Below are positions 48,481 to 60,638 of a DNA stretch of 64,000 nucleotides, one piece after another (the first letter of the stretch is position 1; each line of letters opens with the position of its first letter). Source of the DNA: Sequoia sempervirens (taxonomy: Eukaryota > Streptophyta > Pinopsida > Cupressales > Cupressaceae); contig VDFB02373365.1 of the NCBI GenBank assembly GCA_007258455.2, positions 219,180,162 through 219,244,161 of the forward strand, written 5' to 3'. Both the position numbers and the translations under genes were made by a program. Below the pieces are notes generated by a model. That model was not told the DNA's origin. It made no database searches and worked only from the letters and a program-made list of their open reading frames with translations.

Positions 48481-49600
48481 TGTTGGCAAGAGACACTGTA
48501 GATGAATTTTTGTGTTGTCATTGATGCAAACTTAAGTTAGTTTTGGGATCCACAGTCTGTTATATGCTCATACCGACATATAATAATCAAGATAGTATTT
48601 CACTAGAATAGGAAATGAAGAATATAATATCTCATCTACCTAGTGATCTATATGCCTATCGATCGCCTTTTTGATTTTTGGATCAAATTGAATGTTTTTC
48701 ATGTTGTCTGCTATGTTACCTAAAAATATTCATAGCTCATATCATTCTGAGAAATTTTTTGAAGAATCGGTTGGTCAATTTTTTTGTTCGTTAGCTTTTG
48801 GAAGCCAACATGGTTTGTGTAACATGTTGCGGATGTACAAGGTATACTAGCACAGTCATTTTTTTGTTCGATTATTTTTTTTTTGGTCCAAGCTAAGTGT
48901 AAGCCAACTTTCATGGATGCTCATCATCAATTATTCTTGTTTGGAGTCAACTTATGGAGGATATTTTATTTTTGAGATGTAGACCTGAAGTAATTGAAAA
49001 TACTTGTTGCGGATATATAATAAGGGATTTTGTAAGTGAATAAATATAGAGATATGTATGTATATGTGTGTGTGCTTCTTGAAAAGTTTGAGTGAGTGAT
49101 ATTATGCACAATTTCACTTGTGCATTATAGATTGTGAGAAGCGAACCAGAGTAGAATTGTAGAGTAGAAGTGTAATATCTATCATAAGGGAAAAATATTG
49201 TAATTGAGCCTCATTCGAACCATAATCTGGCTTTAGAAGAAGCTACCCAGTCAGTTCATCTTTTCTATCTAATCTAATTTTTTTTGTCAGGCAATGCACC
49301 TTCACTATTTGAGTAGTGAGCTCTAGGCAGTGAGCCTGAATGCATGTGCATTCCCTTATTGTATATTTTCATCTAGGTGTACTCACATAAGATTGTGGAT
49401 TGGCCATCCATCATGGTTTTTCCCCTAACAGGGTTTCCACATAAAAAAATCTTTGTGTTATGGTGTTGTGGATTTTTATTTTATGATCATGCATGTTTTC
49501 TTTTGAATGAATGCTATAAGTGGATTAAGGATCAGAGTAGTAAATTTAATTTTTCCACAACACTGATTCACCCCCCTCTTAATGTAGCTTGTTTCCAACA
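48481..49600 (+). repeat. Element E 3' LTR
   Basis: TGTTGGCAAGAGACACTG ... CTTGTTTCCAACA, aligned with 44398-45499 with numerous substitutions and small indels, indicating an older insertion than D. Confidence 0.9.
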
Positions 49601-49795
49601 ATATATATATAGGTCGAGATATCAAGAGATAAAGAGGGAAAGGGGGAGAGAGATGGGAGGTAAATAGGGATAGAAAAAAATAGTAAGGATAGAAAGATAG
49701 GGAGAGGGAAACAGATAGAAGAAATAAGAGGAAGAGAGATTGAGAGATAATAATAAATATAGAGATAGAGAGGGAAATAAAGATGCACAACAAAA
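49601..49795. repeat. (AT)n and GA-rich tract right of E
   Basis: (AT)5 followed by purine-rich AGAGAxAGAGA words, the counterpart of the tract left of E. Several Leu/Ser-rich ORFs on the minus strand are artefacts. Confidence 0.85.
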
Positions 49796-49799
49796 CAAT

Positions 49800-50024
49800 A
49801 TGCAATTAGTGCCTAAATTGGCATCAAATTTTAGTGTATTTGAGTCCATAAATTGGACACATCTCACGGTGCAAAAGTCGGCACTAAATGGTATGTTCAT
49901 TTTAGCGTCAAATTTAGCACCCACTTTAGTGCTGGATTTCGCACCGGAAAGGTGGTGCCAACAATAGTATCTCCTTTAGCGCTGGGAATAGCAGTGGGAA
50001 ATAACATCAAAAATAGCACCTAAA
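49800..50024. repeat. Cluster of TTTAGTGCC / GGCACTAAA words
   Basis: At least eight variants of TTTAG(T/C)(G/A)CC or the reverse (for example TTAGTGCCTAAATT, GGCACTAAATGG, TTTAGCACCCACTTTAGTGC) lie within 220 bp directly before the 12-bp minisatellite. Similar words recur at 60639-60797. Dense short repeats of this kind occur beside the ends of CACTA and Mutator elements, but no terminus is identified here. Confidence 0.5.
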
Positions 50025-50960
50025 TTGGCACCCAATTTGGCTTCCAATTTTGCTTCCATGTCTGCTCCCATTTTTTCTCCCAGGTTTGCTCCTAGTTTTG
50101 CTTCCAGTTTTGCTTCCAGTTTTGCTTTTTCTTCCAATTTTGCTTCCAGCTTTGCTTCTAGTTTTGCTTCCAAGTTTGCTTCTAGTTTTTCATCCAGGTT
50201 TTCTTTTGATTTTTCTTCTAGGCTTGCTTCTATTTTTGCTTCTAATTTTTCTTCCAGTTTTGCTTCCATTTTTGCTTCTAATTTTGCTTCCAATTTTGCT
50301 TCCAATTTTACTTCCAGGTTTGCCTCTAGGTTTGCTTCTAGTTTTTCTTCTAGGTTTGCTTCCAATTTTTCTTTTGGTTTTACTTCCAGGTTTGCTTCTG
50401 GTTGTCCTTCCAATTTTTCTTTCAATTTTGCAAGTCCAATTTTTCTTCCAAATTTATTTCTAGTTTTTCTTCCAGTTTTGCTTCCATTTTTTCTACTAGT
50501 TTTGCTTCCTGGCTTGCTTCCTAGTTTTTCTTCTAGGATTTCTTCAAGTTTTACTTTTGGTTTTTCTTCTAGGTTTACTTCTAGTTTTGCTTCTAGTTTT
50601 CTTGCTAGGTTTGCTTCCAATTTTTCTTATGATTTTTCTTCTAGGTTTTGTTCCTAGTTTTGCTTCCACGTTTTCTTCCAATTTTTCTTTTAGTTTTGCT
50701 TCTAGGTTTGATTCTAGTTTTGCTTCCAATTTTGCTTCCAATTTTGCTTCTAATTTTGCTTCTAGTTTTGCTTTCAATTTTTCTTCCAGGTTTGCTTCCA
50801 ATTTTTCTTCCAAGTTTGCTTCTAGTTTTGCTTCCAAGTTTGCTTCTAGTTATGCTTCTAGTTTTACTTCTAGGTTTGCTTTCGGTTTTGCTTCCAATTT
50901 TTCTTCTAAGTTTGCTTCCAAGATTGCATTTGGTTTGCTTCTAGTTTGGCTTCCATTTAT
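50025..50960. repeat. 12-bp coding-phase minisatellite, about 940 bp
   Basis: Roughly 75 degenerate copies of a 12-mer such as TTTTGCTTCCAA or TTTTGCTTCTAG. Because the period is a multiple of three, long frames stay open in several phases: (F-A-S-x)n and Leu/Pro-rich on plus, (E-A-K-L / E-E-K-L)n on minus (214 codons at 49976-50620, 97 at 50544-50837). The minus-strand peptide would be a charged alpha-helix, but there is no promoter, domain or independent evidence of expression. I annotate it as a tandem repeat. Confidence 0.85.
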
Positions 50961-52550
50961 TAATTTAATCTTTTATTTCAATTTAAATAGTTAAATATAT
51001 CATGCCTCTTAAATAGTTCATATGATTATACAGTAAGTAATTTAATTATTTAATTTATATGATTAAATTGGAAGATAATTATTATAACATGATTATCATC
51101 TATAATTAAAACAAGTGAGTCAAATATCTATAATTTAATTGAATTTGACAACATCCATCCTGAGCAGTAAATTAAAATCATCATACGTAATAAATATCCA
51201 TCAAAAAATCATCAACCACTTTTAATATATATAAATTGACAAGTCAATACTAATAAGATCATCATCATATATAACTAAAACAAGTGAAAGTCAAATATGC
51301 CAATAGATCAATAACATGTCAAAATGACACATGTCCACCAGTCCACATAAGTCAAAATGATACATGTACAAATGATATAAGTAAAAATGGTAAATTATGT
51401 AACTCAAATTGATACAAGTCAAGATGATACATGTCCAAATGATATAAGTGAAAATGATACATGCCAATATGAAACAACTCAATAATATGGTGTTGTAGGT
51501 TGTGAAAATGATATATATGATAGTAGTCATGAAAAGAGGCATCATAATGATATATAAACAATGATTCATGACACAACCTAGCTATCAACATTAATGTCAC
51601 TGGGTACTACCAGCAACTACCTCATCATCATCACCACCATCGTGATCATCATCATCATCATAACAATATATCAGTAATGATCAATGATGCAGTTTATATG
51701 ATCATGAATTTTGTTGGGTACTACCAGTAACTACCTCATCATCATCATCACCATTGTGATCATCAGCATTGTCATCATCATCATTGTCATCGGCTTCAGT
51801 GTCTTTTGTATCTATGTCATCATCATCCTCTGCCATGTGATCTATACTAGAGAAACCAATATTTTTTGGATCTATATCATGATGAGGATCATCTTTATCT
51901 TCTAGAGGACCCGTGTTCTACAAAAAAAACCATTTAAAATGAAAATTTATTATTTATTTCAAGCAATAATTTTTTTTTATATATATATCTAATATTTCAA
52001 CATATGAGACAAAACCATAATCATATTACATCATATCAATGTGCACATACCATAATAAAATTTCAAAAAAGTTATAGCTAATATGTCATTCTAGTGATGT
52101 AAAACATGCAACAATTCTAATAAATGTTAGTAAAGATCATAAAAAAAATGTTAGACAATTTAACTATCAACTGTAAATTCTATTACATAACCTTAAATGT
52201 CAACCATCTACATTTGTGCTATATATGATTATGTTTTCCTCAAAGATCCTTTGAGAGTTAACTAGTTTATATATCTTCTTCTCGTATATTTCAGAATTGG
52301 ATATTTTTCTAGGACATTTTGGCATGTAATATGTTTCAAAAGTTCTTTGAGAATTAACTAGTCTATATGGCCCCATATTGGAGAGTTAACATTTATGGTT
52401 TAGTTTTTTGTTGTAAGTAAGCTATGACATGCAACAATACTTGAGCATATAGAGAATAGTTCTTCAGGTCATTTTGTACTTTGATTATACTATTTTTAAG
52501 TGACCTTTTCATGTATATAATCATATCATGTTCATGTATGTTAATATAGG
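50961..52550. other. AT-rich DNA with CAT and ATGATA repeats
   Basis: It holds a tandem repeat of about 28 bp (AATGATACATGTCCAAATGA, 51340-51470) and two copies of a block starting GGGTACTACCAG, each followed by a CAT/ATC microsatellite (51600 and 51717). No gene is supported. The 51291-51600 and 51711-51905 frames are repeat artefacts. Confidence 0.6.
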
Positions 52551-52610
52551 GAAGCTATGGAGGTAGTTGAAAGAGATGGCCTTGAAATTTTACCTCATCT
52601 TACAAAGTCT

Positions 52611-53480
52611 GTAGGAACATGAATAGGGATCAAATTTTTGAGAGTTTGGTTTAAGTTTGAATTCAAGAAATGACACAATTGTGAAGGTTGGAATGGCTTT
52701 TAATGTATTTCTTGGGTTTTAGAGTTTGCAGTTGCAGACTGGTAACCCCAAAATATAGAATTATTCATTTCTCCTTGTTGACACTGTGGTTGTTAAGGAT
52801 AAAGGGCCTAAAAATACAACTTGGGTTAGCTCCAAAGTATACACTGATGTTGCATACTCATTTAATGATGATGATGAAGATGATGAAAATAGAAACATCT
52901 ACAGGAACATGCATAGGGATCAAATTTCAAGAGTTTGGTTTAAGTTTGAAATGGAAACGTCTGCAGGAACATAATTGTAAAGGCTAGAATGGCTTTTAAT
53001 GTATCACTTGGGTTTTATAATTTGCAGTTGCAGATTGTTAACCCCAAAATACAGAATTATTCATTTATCCTTGTTGACACTATGGTTGTTAAGGATAAAG
53101 GGCTTGAAATTGCAATTGGGGTTAGCTCCAAAGTATACACTGATGTTGCATACTCATTTAGCGATGATGATGAAGATGATGAAAATGAAAAATTTTGTAG
53201 GAACATGAATAGGGATCAAATTTTGAGAGTCTGGTTTAAGTTTGAATTCAAGAAATGACATAATTGTGAAGGTTGGAATGGATTTTAATGTATCACTTGG
53301 GTTTTAGAATTTGTAGTTGTAGACTAGTAGCCCCAAAATACAAAATTATTCATTTCTCCTTGCTGACAATGTCGTTGTTAAGGATAAAGGGCTTGAAAAT
53401 GCAACTGGGGTTAGCTCCAAAGTATACATTGATGTTGCATACTCATTTAACGATGATGATGGAGATGAGGAAGTGAAACA
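52611..53480 (+). repeat. Threefold tandem repeat inside SPT16 pseudogene
   Basis: Three units start at GTAGGAACAT or ACAGGAACAT (52611, 52901, 53197), with periods of 290 and 296 bp. Each encodes the same SPT16 stretch, from 'GTxIGIxF' through AFNVxLGF and DTxVVKDKG to VAYSF and an acidic Asp/Glu run. Real SPT16 has this segment once. The units differ by scattered substitutions and small indels. Confidence 0.88.
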
Positions 53481-54032
53481 AAAACCTAAGTCTGAGGTAA
53501 ATGGAGGAGAATCAGGCATCTCCAAGGGAACCTTACAATCCAATAATCAGGAGATGACTAAAGAAGAGTAGTGCCAACAATACCAAACAAAACTTGCAAG
53601 GAAAAAGAATGAGGAGACTACAAAAAGATTGGTTGTAGGGGGAATTGGTAAAAGAGATGGACATGGCTCTTCCAAGCCATCCACTAAGATGGTTTTGTAT
53701 GAAAATGTGGTTGATATCATCATTTTTAGAGATCTCATGATTTAGGTTGATGCTAAAAATAAAGTTGTTTTGGTACCCATATATGGCATCATGGTTCCAT
53801 TTCATGTAGCCACCATCAAGAGTGTTACAAGATAACAAAATGGAGGGAATTATTATATAAGGATAATTTTCAATGTTCCAGGTACCGACTTTAATGTCAA
53901 CTACATGCACATAATGAAATTTCCTAGCAGTATTTATGTTAAGAAAATTTCCTTTAGATCCAAGGATCCAAAGCACATCAACCATGTGGTTGAAATGATT
54001 AAACCCCACAAATGATATGTAGCAATGTAATA

Positions 54033-56750
54033 TTATAAAAATGCAAAGATAGCTACACTAGTAACTCAGAATAAACTTTGGCTTTAAAAAAAAAAGGCTA
54101 TTAGGATGGAAAACTTTTGGATTAGGCTGACATTTGGTGGAAAAGGAAGAATGATGAATGGAACTCTAGAGGCCCACTATAGTGGATTTGGATATTCAAC
54201 CATGAGAGTAGAAGAGAGAGTTGATATCATGTATCAAAATATTATCCATGCATTCTTCCAGAAAACAGAGAAGGAGATGATTACTTTGCTTCATTTTCAT
54301 TTGCATAACCATATCATGGCATGGGAACCAAGAAGACCAAGGATTTCCAATTTTATGTGGAGGTAATGGATGTGGTACAAAATTTAGGAGGGGCAATAAG
54401 GTCAATGTATGATCATGGTGAAATTTAGAAAGAGCAACAAGAGAGGGACAGGAAAAATAAAATCAATGTAGAGTTTCAAGGATCTTTCAAGTGAGTAAGA
54501 GAGCTATGGGAGCAGCCCCATCTAAAATATTTTGAACTAGATTTTGATATACTATTTAGAGAGTTTTATTTTCATGGAGCTCCTTTCAAAACCTTTGCTT
54601 TTATTGTTCCTATGGTAAACTATTTGGTAGAGTTGGTGGAATTACCTTTCTTAGTAATCATTATTAGTGAGATTGACATTGTTAATCAAATAGGCACTAA
54701 TTTCCTATAGCAATGAAAGAGTCTGAAAAGGCAGAGAGAGCTACACTAGTGACTCAGGAGAAACTTTAGTTTTCAAAAACAAAGCCAATTACGCTAGAAG
54801 ACTTTTAGATTAGGCCAACATTTGGTAGAAGGGGAAGAAAGATGAATAGAACTTTTGAGGCCCACCATAATGGAATTTGGTATTCAACCATGAGAGAAAA
54901 AGAGAGAGCTAATATTATGTATCAAAACATTAAGCATTCATTCTTCTAGCTAGCGGAGAAGGATATTATTACTTTGCTTCATTTTCATTTGCATAAGCAT
55001 GTCATGGTGTGGAAACCAAGAAGACCAAGGATATCCAATTTTATGTGGAGGTAACGGATGTGGTCCAAAATTTAGGAGGGGAAAGAAGGTCAATGTATGA
55101 TCCTATTGAAATTGAGGAAAAAAAATAAGAGAGGGACAAGAAAAATAAAATCAATGCAGAGTTTCAAGGATTTTTCAAGCAAGTGAGAGAGCTATGGGAG
55201 CAGCCTCATCTAAAATATTTTGAACTAGAGTTTGATATACCATTTAGAGAGCTTGGTTTTCATGGATTTCTTTTCAAAGCCTCTACTTTTATTGTTCCTA
55301 TGGTAAACTATTTGGTAGAGTTTGTGGAATTACCTTTCCTAGTAATCACTATTAGTGAGATTGAGATTGTTAATCAATTAGGTGCTAATTTTCTATAGCA
55401 ATGAAAGAGTCTGAAAAGGAAGAGAGAGCTACATTGTTGACTCAGGAGAAACTTCAGCTTTCAAAAGAAAAAAGCCAATTACATTGGCAGACTTCCGGAT
55501 CAGGCTAGAATTTGGTGGCAGAGGAAGAAAGATGATTGGAACTATATAGGCCCACCATAATGGATTTCGGTATTCAACCATGAGAGCAAAAGAGGGAGCT
55601 AATATGATGCATCAAAACATTAAGCATGCATTCTTCTAGCTAGTGGAGAAGGAGATGATTACTTTGCTTAATTTTCATCTGCATAACCATATCAAGGTGT
55701 GGGAACCAAGAAGACCAAGGATGTCCAATTTTATGTGGAGGTAATGGATGTTGTTCAAAATTTAGGAGGGGAAAGAAGGTCAATGTATGATCTTGATGAA
55801 ATTGAGGAAGAAAAACAAGAGAGGGACATTAAAAATAAAATCAATGCAGAGTTTCAAGGATTTGTCAAGCTAGTATGAGAGCTACGGGAGCCACCTCATC
55901 TAAATGATTTTTAACTAGAGTTTGACATCCCATTTAAAAGCTTGGTTTTCATGGAGTTTCTTTGAAATCCTCTTCTTTTATTGTTCTTATGGTAAACTGT
56001 TTGGTAGCGCTGGTGGAATTACCTTTCTTAGTAATCACAATTAGTGAGATTGATATTTTTAATCAATTGGTTGCTAATTTCCTATAGAAACAAAAGAGTC
56101 TGAAAAGGAAGAGAGAGCTATACTGATGACTCAATAGAAACTTCAAGTTTAAAAGAAAAGGCCAACTAGGTTGACAAACTTGTGGATTAGGCTATAATTT
56201 GGTGGAAGAGGAAGAAAGATGACTGGAACTCTAGAGGCCCACCATAGTGGATTTTGGTATTCAACCATGAGAGCAGAAGAGAGAGATAATATCATGTATC
56301 AAAACATTAAGCATGCATTCTTCAAGCCAATGAACAAGGAGATGATCACTTTGCTTCATTTTAATTTGCATAACCATATCAACGCATGGGAACCATGAAG
56401 TCCAATGATGTGTAGTTTCATGTGGAGGTAATGGATGTTGTCCAAACTTTAGGAGGGGTAGGATGGTCAAGGTATGATCCTGGTGAAATTGAGTAAGAAC
56501 AACAAGAAAGGGATATAAAAAGTAAAATAAATGCAGAGTTTCAAGGATTTGTCAAGCGAATAAGAGAGATATAGGAGCAACCTCATCTAAAATATTTTGA
56601 ACTAGAGTTTGATCTACCATTTAGAGAGCTTGGTTTTCATGGAGTTTCTTTCAAATCCTTTGCTTTTATTGTTCCTATAGTAAACTACTTGGTAGAGTTG
56701 GTGGAATTACCTTTCTTAGTAATCACTATTAGTGAGATTGAGATTGTTAA
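54033..56750 (+). repeat. Fourfold tandem repeat inside SPT16 pseudogene
   Basis: Units start at 54033, 54721, 55409 and 56098 (periods 688, 688, 689 bp). Each spans SPT16 from ESEKAERATLVTQ to about TISEIEIVN, some 229 codons. Only the fourth unit continues into the authentic downstream sequence (LERVGLGKKEFDM); the first three end in a short unrelated stretch (about 'QLGANFL') before the next unit. The best-kept piece is the 71-codon frame at 55183-55398 (RELWEQPHLKYFELEFDIPF). All units carry stops. Confidence 0.9.
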
Positions 56751-57337
56751 CCTTGAGAGAGTAGGACTTGGGAAAAAGGAATTTGATATGGATATTTTTT
56801 TCAAAGGATTCAAGTGAGGTGTAATTTCCATTGATGCCATTCCTCCATCTTTGCTTGATGGCAGCAAGGGATGGTTGAACTCCATGGATATAAAGTATTA
56901 TGAAAGAAGAATGAACTTCAACTGGCAGCCAAATTTGTAGACTATTACTGATGATCAAGATAAATTTATTGAAGATGGTGGTTGGAAATTTTTGAATATG
57001 GAAGCTAGTGACTCTGATTCTAATAATTTAGAAGATTTAGATCAAGGATATGAACCCTCTAATGTAGAAAAGGAATCAAAATTAGATGAGGAAGCTTTAG
57101 AAGATGAATCTCTTATGGATTCAGATGAGGATGAAGAAGAAGAATATTCTAAAGAGGAGGAAGGTAAAACATGGGATGAATTAGAAGTTGAAGCTAGAAA
57201 TGCAGAAGGAAAAAGGAGATGAGTCTGACATTGAAGAGAAAAGGTGGTGACAAAAGGTAAAATCTATAGGGAAGTCTTGGGCACCAGATATTAGAGATTC
57301 AAGAGGAATTTCTACCAAGAGGCATAAAGTCATATGA

Positions 57338-58439
57338 ATTGAGTTCATCTACATCCTTCTACTATTTATTCATCCACATAAATGGTTCAACTATTTATGC
57401 AAATGATGCATATATGTTAACTTGATCAATGTTGTTACTTCTGTAGTTTGACTTCTATGACGACCAACCATTAGGCCAATGTGTGTAGGAGAACATTTGT
57501 GTTTTCAGTTAGCTTTTTTAGATAGCTCTACTAGGTGTTAAGGAAATTCCATTTATCTTTTGAATGTTAAGAAGTCTAGTATTACATGCTTCTCTATGTT
57601 GATTAGATTAGGTTGCAGGGTTTTTACTATTGATTTCTTTATTTCTAGAGTTTTTTAACTTGGAAGACAAGAATTTACTACCTTTTTTAAAATTAGATGA
57701 AAAAATTAAGTGATTGGTTAGCTACGCCAAGGGATGTAGAATACAAGGATGTGTTAGATCTATAGGATTCCTACCAAGATGCATAAAAAAATTCTTACAT
57801 GTTAAAATAATGGTAGCATCATGAGGAAGGATGGCAAAGATGCATGTGGATCACTTAGTAGAATGGCAACATGAATTCAAGGAAGTAGCCCTTGAGATAC
57901 AATGTTTGAGAGATAAGAAGATAAATCAAATCAACATGGGACTAAGTTACTCAAATGATACAACTCATAACTTAAATGAGGACACTTAGGAGATATTAAA
58001 ATACCATGGTCATTAACTAAAATATGCGATGAAAATAAGGCATGAATGTCACCCACCACCCTTTAAGGAAAACAATATTTTTTCCTCAACATGAAATAAT
58101 GGGACAGCTGAGTGGGATATAGGGACAACAAAGAAGAACTTTAGAACTCATCCTACACATCAATAAACAACTCAAAACAAGAAATACAAATTGACATATT
58201 AACACAACAATATCCAACTAAGTTATTGAAAGTCAACTATTGATACCTTGTTCTCCATCTAGATTACAAAATTGGCCCACTTTTTGCTTTGTAACTTTTC
58301 CTTTTTAAATTAATTTGGATGCTGACCATATTTCTCCTCTTGTTAAAACATGGCACATGGACTAGTTAAACTAATTAATATGCAATCATTTAATTTTTCC
58401 TAGGAAATAAAAAAAATATCATTTAACATATTAAATATA
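57338..58439. other. No gene recognised
   Basis: AT-rich sequence after the SPT16 stop. The first few hundred bases could be a remnant of SPT16 3' UTR. No poly-A tail, repeat end or domain is evident. Confidence 0.4.
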
Positions 58440-59260
58440 CTTACAAATGTATAGACCAAGGCCTGTAAACCTTTATGGCAATTGTGATGCATGGCACAAA
58501 GTTTTTTAAGCCTAGCCTTGGAGGCCTTGTCCTGAAACATATACTAATTCAATTTAACTATATGCACAAATAAAATATAAAAATCATTTAATAGATTTGA
58601 TATAATTGTATGAGAAAATTAAAATACCTGTATACTCTCCTCACTGGACTTTCCCTGTGCATCATACTTCTCATGCTTTTACGAGCTCTTTCCATACTTT
58701 GACACTTACATCAATTGGCCTTTTTTTGAGCCTTAGCTCAGGAGGGATTTTTTTTATCTTGTTTCTTTGGTTGCACTGAAATCTCTTGAAATTTTGAGAC
58801 ATTTGTAGCTTTACCTTCTTCATAGACCAACCTATGCCAAATTTAGTCTCCATTTCATTGATAACTGCTTTTTGCATGTGTATGGGTATCTTTGATTATA
58901 GAAAGTGCACATGGTCTTTGAACCACTGAAGGCATGATTCCTTCAACCTATTAACAAACTCTTTTCCAAAAAAAATCATTTGTACTTCCATTGAAGCCAC
59001 ATCGTATTCTATCTCAGTATTGTAGCTACCAATGCAAGATGCAAAACATGGTATGGTGGAAAAATTCTATGTCCTAGGAGTGGTTGGGACAATGGAAGTA
59101 TCTGCTCCATGTTCTACATTCCTAGAGTTTATTGTTATTGATTTTCTCATAGATCTTTTTCTCAATCCAAGACTACTTGGGGAATCAATTGATTCCCTTT
59201 GAGATAGTTGATTTGGTTGCAGTGTTTGAGGGGCTTTACTAGATCATTTTTCTATGTATC
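58440..59260 (-). pseudogene. CACTA (En/Spm) transposase-like remnant
   Basis: On the minus strand: a Ser/Arg-rich lead (NQLSQRESIDSPSSLGLRKR), then FGKEFVNRLKESCLQWFKDH and NEMETKFGIGWSMKKVKLQM ... PPELRLKKRPIDVSVKVWKE. After about 110 bp of non-coding sequence comes DKASKARLKKLCAMHHNCHK. The 'RP..V....W..LV' and 'S.KaR..K....HH..G' pattern is that of the plant Ptta/En/Spm transposase-associated domain (Transposase_24), often encoded next to CACTA transposases. A frameshift near 58680 and a stop in the middle make it non-functional. The family call rests on motif memory. Confidence 0.5.
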
Positions 59261-60638
59261 TAGAAAGCATTGTCCAATCCACAACATCCAATTTGTTCAC
59301 TACCTCTACCCCCAATATGGAAGCCAATGCCTCTTTATCTTTATCATTCTTATGTCCCTCTATATATATATAATCAATTTCTTCCTTTAAATTTAAAAAT
59401 AAAAAACTCAAAACTCAAAATGAAAGAAAAAATGGAAACATAATTTACAAATCTATAAATTGACAATGAATTACATCATTGTGGCCAAAGTATATTCCCT
59501 TTGTTATCTTCCTCTATTGCTTGACATTTTGAGGTGGCCTAGGGAAAATTATTTTTGTCTAGTCTGTGGAGGCAAATGAAGTACACATTGTCAAGTATGA
59601 AAGTTTTCATCCATTTTGTGGTATGAAATTTTTACCTTGAATGAATCTCTTTTTGGATTTAAATGCCTATGAATCAATTACTTACACACCTATATAGAAT
59701 ATAAATATATTTGAAAGGATATAAATATATGCAAAATGAAACAAATGTATTGTAAGAAAATCAACGCTTGTGCACCTATATAGAATGGTAATGTTTGGGG
59801 GATAAAAAGGGTGCAAATTGTGGCTTTATTGAGAGCCAACATAGATAGATCCCATGCTCAAGTCACATCCATTGATTAGAAAGAAAATGAATGTGTGTGC
59901 ACAATCAATTCAAAACCATGATCTCATTGTTATGTAAAAGAATAAGTGAAAATTATTAATAGCTAATTTAAGCTTGAAGGTCTCACAAATTTGAGGAAAT
60001 GATCTATTATTTAGCTGTCGTCTCAAAATCCCTATCTCCATGTATTGTCTCGACCAACCTCTATTCCCATGATACCTGGCTGTAGTGGGGAAGATGTTGT
60101 TTAATGACATTTCTTGAAAGCACTCAACTACTTTATTAGGAAGGAAGCGAGAAATTTTTCTTCAAAGAAAGGTATAGAAGGAAGGTCCAAGAAATCGAAC
60201 CAGAAACTAAAAGCTTTGGATGGGAATGATAAGTTAACCGGGGCATTGGGGTTTCAAAAATGTATTCACTACTCTCAGATGTGGAGGAAATAATGCAATG
60301 TCTACAATTTTACCCTCCTCGTTTGCAACCACATGAGACTTGAATGATTCATGTGTAAAAAAAACAATATTCACAACCCTTTCTTCACGATCCTCTCCAT
60401 TTAATCCAAACAAAAATATTTGTCGGAACAAAAAAAAAAATTGTAACCTTACCTATGGTGTCACAAACTAAATCAAATTTCTGATCTACTTGCTTGTATC
60501 CCTCCTTCACGTCGTTTTTCCCTTTTTCTCCTCTCTTCCTTTGCATGACATTTTTCTCCTCTCATCTCTTCCTTAATGCAGGAAGTTTTAAATTTGTGTT
60601 CTTGATTCAGTAGTTGGTGTTATAGTCAGTGTATTTAA
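59261..60638. other. Unassigned, two short minus-strand frames
   Basis: Minus-strand frames at 60234-60431 (VVNIVFFTHESFKSHVVANE) and 59910-60110 (TTARYHGNRGWSRQYMEIGI) look protein-like and lie in the same direction as the CACTA-like remnant downstream. I do not recognise them. They might be further decayed parts of that element. Confidence 0.3.

Larger units (their letters stand above)
44398..49600 (+). mobile_element. LTR retrotransposon E, gag plus acidic ORF, no pol
   Basis: LTRs 44398-45499 (1,102 bp) and 48481-49600 (1,120 bp) start TGTTGG and end TTTCCAACA. A tRNA-Met primer site follows the first and a polypurine tract precedes the second. The flanking 5-mers are GTGTA and ATATA; the insertion is in dinucleotide repeats, so the duplication may have drifted. 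The 2,981-bp interior encodes a coiled-coil gag with four zinc knuckles, then an acidic ORF. No protease, integrase, RT or RNase H is present. The TGTTGG/CCAACA ends and AAAGGGGGAGAT tract resemble plant Ty1/copia elements, so E may be a copia-derived non-autonomous element. Confidence 0.88.
52551..57337 (+). pseudogene. SPT16: SPT16 (FACT complex) pseudogene, 5'-truncated
   Basis: Homologous to plant SPT16, the large subunit of the FACT histone chaperone, from the end of its peptidase-like domain to the C-terminus. Landmarks in order: VVERDGLEILPHLTKS, VKVGMAFNV, SSKVYTDVAYSF with an acidic run, NQEMTKEE, IYGIMVPFHVATIKSV, IRIIFNVPG, SFRSKDPKHI, ATLVTQ, GTLEAH, MITLLHFHLHNHIM, FIEDGGWKFLNMEASDSDS, GKTWDELEVEARNAE, and a basic end before TGA at 57335. 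SPT16 is normally about 1,050 residues; roughly the first third is missing. Many stops and frameshifts occur and no intron is evident, so a processed or captured copy is likely. Two segments are tandemly multiplied (separate entries). The left limit follows ...TAATATAGG, so a lost upstream exon cannot be excluded. Confidence 0.9.

Noticed and set aside
49476..49924. Minus-strand Leu/Ser/Tyr-rich membrane-like ORFs
   Set aside because: They are the complement of a purine-rich low-complexity tract.
49976..50620. A 214-codon minus-strand Lys/Glu/Leu-rich gene (and the overlapping plus-strand frames)
   Set aside because: It is entirely produced by a 12-bp tandem repeat, which keeps several frames open at once; no other coding evidence.
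52551..57337. A functional SPT16 gene
   Set aside because: The N-terminal third is missing, the frame is broken many times and two segments are present in three and four copies.
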